From: CALKZN01 sp050633585
GTDB lineage: Bacteria > Pseudomonadota > Gammaproteobacteria > Arenicellales > Arenicellaceae
Direction: 5' to 3'
Assembly (NCBI GenBank): GCA_050633585.1
Contig: JBOEGT010000098.1
Coordinates: 1 to 16,962, forward strand
DNA: 16,962 bases
The notes below the pieces were generated by a model. The model ran no database searches. It worked only from the letters and a program-made list of their open reading frames with translations, and was not told the DNA's origin. This document shows positions 15,509-16,962 of this stretch, piece after piece. Numbering within the stretch: position 1 is the stretch's first letter; every line of letters begins with the position of its first letter. Made by a program: the position numbers and the translations under genes.

Positions 15509-15509
15509 A
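15451..15509 (+). repeat. four helically phased TTGAG repeats
   Basis: TTGAG occurs at 15451, 15461, 15491 and 15501, so spacings are 10, 30 and 10 bp. The second and fourth copies are identical over nine bases (TTGAGATTA); the last runs into the ATG of the 252-residue gene. Copies at multiples of ten face the same side of the helix, which fits cooperative binding of a regulator to its own translation start region (inference). Confidence 0.65.
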
Positions 15510-16267
15510 TGGATGGTGGAGCAATTAAATTAATTGATCTTTATATAAATCAAGAGTTAAGAAAAGCAACGAAAGTTGAGCATATTGCTCTCGATCTCAA
15601 CATATCACCTCAAACTTTAAAAAAATTTAGAGATGACCCCTATCAACTTAGTGATTATAAAGTTAACCAAATGAGAAATAAGGTTGAATCACTAAACAAA
15701 GATACAAACACGTCTGTTAATATAAATACATATCAAGCAGGGGGTTATTCTCAAAGTATAGTAGAACCATACATTGGATCATATTGGCTATTCCGATATT
15801 CATTCTCTGAATCTGCATCTATTGTCAAAATGTTTTTAGAAATTTCTTGGGATGAAGAAAAGCAAATGGCTATATTTATAGAGGACCATAGAAAAGATAA
15901 ATCTATCGTTGACTCAACTGACTCATCAATACAAGGTTATTTATCTTTTCCTAAAGCTATTGCAAATGTTATGCATTTAGTAACTCAACAAGAAGGAGCT
16001 GTGAGAGTTTTTACTTTACACCGGCAAATAGATTTAAAAAATAATTTATTAAGAGGTGTTTTACTTTCCCAAGCAGATGTTTCTGGAAACAATCATTTCA
16101 TACCTGCAATTTCTCCAGTAATTTTAATTAAAAATGACCAACAGTTATCAGAAGCTCCAGGCAAGAAACTTATATATGATTCAAATGATTCTTCAATGGA
16201 TATGATTAAGGAAGAACTTATCAATACAGAAAAAAGGTTTTGCTTTTTCTCAACTTCTATTCAATAA
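15509..16267 (+). CDS. HTH-like protein with unknown C-terminal domain, 252 residues
   Basis: The frame opens at a TTG (15491), but that codon belongs to the TTGAG repeats. ATG 15509 is the better start, with GGGA eight bases upstream. Residues about 18-60 look like a helix-turn-helix: TKVEHIALDLNISPQTLKKFRDD, then a second helix DYKVNQMRNKVESL. Residues about 85-240 are an alpha/beta domain (IGSYWLFRYSF, MFLEISWDEEKQMAIFIED, SIQGYLSFP, LRGVLLSQADVSG) like a ligand-sensing or effector part, without a motif I can name. I infer a regulator that may bind the TTGAG repeats and control itself and possibly the divergent exported gene. Alternatively the N-terminal helices are just a small adaptor. 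It is the last gene before attR and has no recognised relative. Confidence 0.7.
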   Translation: MDGGAIKLIDLYINQELRKATKVEHIALDLNISPQTLKKFRDDPYQLSDYKVNQMRNKVESLNKDTNTSVNINTYQAGGYSQSIVEPYIGSYWLFRYSFSESASIVKMFLEISWDEEKQMAIFIEDHRKDKSIVDSTDSSIQGYLSFPKAIANVMHLVTQQEGAVRVFTLHRQIDLKNNLLRGVLLSQADVSGNNHFIPAISPVILIKNDQQLSEAPGKKLIYDSNDSSMDMIKEELINTEKRFCFFSTSIQ

Positions 16268-16282
16268 ATAATGATCTACTTC

Positions 16283-16306
16283 TTTACACAATTCTCTCTG
16301 TGTAAA
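16283..16306. terminator. weak hairpin after the HTH-like gene
   Basis: An 8-bp perfect stem, TTTACACA (16283-16290) and TGTGTAAA (16299-16306), lies 16 bases beyond the stop. It has no T-run, so it could protect the mRNA end or terminate weakly. Confidence 0.4.
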
Positions 16307-16341
16307 AGTACATTATTTAGATTAGGATCGAAACCAGTCAT

Positions 16342-16361
16342 AAAAAACAGCTCACTGCTGT
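16342..16361 (-). terminator. minus-strand hairpin plus T6
   Basis: ACAGC (16347-16351) and GCTGT (16357-16361) pair around TCACT, and on the minus strand the stem is followed by six T (16342-16347 complement). It could stop leftward transcription entering from the host side. No minus-strand gene is seen to its right within the element. Confidence 0.4.
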
Positions 16362-16509
16362 CCAGTTTCAGTGACAAATTTAGTACACTCTTCAGCTTTT
16401 ACTAAATTCGCCAAATTAATATAAATTGCTGATTATCAATTACTTTTAGCTACGCTTAATTAACACTATAAATCATTGATAAATATAAGCTTACTGTATT
16501 ATCTTCAAA

Positions 16510-16554
16510 CTGAAAATCCCCGTATCGGCAGTTCGATTCTGTCCCTGGGCACCA
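16510..16554 (+). pseudogene. 3' half of tRNA-Phe(GAA), duplicated at attR
   Basis: The fragment begins at the anticodon loop CTGAAAA (anticodon GAA at 16512-16514), continues with the 3' anticodon strand TCCCC, variable loop GTATC, T-arm GGCAG-TTCGATT-CTGTC, acceptor strand CCTGGGC, A and CCA (16552-16554). The 5' half is absent: the bases before it (TTCAAA) cannot pair with TCCCC. This is a typical tRNA remnant carried by an element to restore its target on integration. Confidence 0.88.
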
Positions 16555-16561
16555 TTTAAAA
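16533..16561. repeat. attR, right direct repeat
   Basis: This is the exact 29-bp copy of bases 1-29. It marks the right boundary of the element. With attL it gives an element of about 16.5 kb, ending inside or just after the tRNA-Phe sequence. Confidence 0.9.
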
Positions 16562-16962
16562 ATTTAATTATATTAATACCTTAGGCTGGAAATATTAATA
16601 TTATTGAATTACTCCCTATTAATACCAAACCTTAAGGAGCAAATAAGGGGCAAATAGTCATTGAGAATTTATTAATTGCCTATCTGAAGACGGCACATTT
16701 AAAAAGCGTCATTCACAGTGACCTTCGCCCAAACTTAATGCCATTGCATAGATGAGATAAATCATTTTATGCTCCTGTGCCTGCAATAAATATGCACAGC
16801 AAAACGTTATTCATTCAATGATCAACGTAAGTTAAAAAATCACTAAAAATATGTATTTTTTTAGTAGATTTTCCCTAAAAAATAAATAAAATGCGCTTTC
16901 TTTTTTAGACCTTGGGGGTCTTATGTTAAGCCGCTAAATGCGGGCCGTTTATAAAATCATTT
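16562..16962. other. host chromosome flank, no gene recognised
   Basis: AT-rich with no frame of note. It has a dyad ACTAAAAA/TTTTTAGT (16842-16849, 16858-16865), a CTGTGC/GCACAG pair (16775-16799), and, near the end, AGACC/GGTCT around 16906-16920 with GC-rich bases after. These look like transcription signals of neighbouring host genes, but no specific function is clear. Confidence 0.4.

Larger units (their letters stand above)
16268..16509. other. gene-free right end of element
   Basis: AT-rich, with stop codons in all frames and no recognisable gene. It contains two hairpins listed separately and leads into the tRNA-Phe fragment. Such stretches near att sites often hold recombinase arm sites, but no clear repeat shared with the left end is visible. 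Confidence 0.4.

Overview
The window is almost exactly one integrative genetic element in an AT-rich gammaproteobacterial chromosome. The organism call rests on the tRNA-Phe sequence, bacterial Shine-Dalgarno sites and protein families that are common in marine Gammaproteobacteria; the genus cannot be fixed from the sequence. The left edge (1-22) is the 3' tail of a tRNA gene, and a 29-bp direct repeat of it (1-29 and 16533-16561) closes the element at the right. At the right end the copy extends back to a GAA anticodon loop, so the target is tRNA-Phe(GAA). The intact tRNA would lie just left of the window. Bases 16562-16962 are host flank with no recognisable gene.

Layout, left to right: (1) 1-1180: attL, a promoter with a palindrome, and a tyrosine recombinase whose reading frame begins at a non-canonical ATA. 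(2) 1209-7637: one 2142-residue STAND-type ATPase with an N-terminal PD-(D/E)XK-like domain and a very long helical C-terminal part, the architecture of Avs-type antiviral sensors. (3) 7638-8834: no intact gene, but a decayed minus-strand relic of a NERD-domain/topoisomerase-zinc-finger protein, then a GC-rich, strongly folded stretch, then a perfect inverted repeat. (4) 8835-10966: a plasmid-type replication block, made of a replication-relaxation-like winged-helix protein, a 73-residue DNA-binding-like protein, a RepA-family initiator, a DnaA-box-like site and four helically phased iterons. (5) 11051-13327: an orphan 677-residue protein with a clear PD-(D/E)XK nuclease signature, convergent with a small XRE repressor. 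(6) 13436-16267: a lipoprotein divergent from xre, a minus-strand pair (94-residue protein and an exported 298-residue protein) separated by a 32-bp perfect palindrome, and a 252-residue HTH-like protein preceded by four phased TTGAG repeats. (7) attR.

How it may work together (inference): the recombinase moves the element in and out of tRNA-Phe. The Rep block could let the excised circle replicate. The STAND ATPase, and perhaps the 677-residue nuclease, act as antiviral cargo. Several genes carry their own palindromic candidate operators. No relaxase, coupling protein, conjugation, capsid or terminase gene is visible, so any transfer would need a helper. The least described parts are the 677-residue nuclease with its regulator, the exported 298/94-residue pair, and the folded GC-rich locus at 8285-8502.
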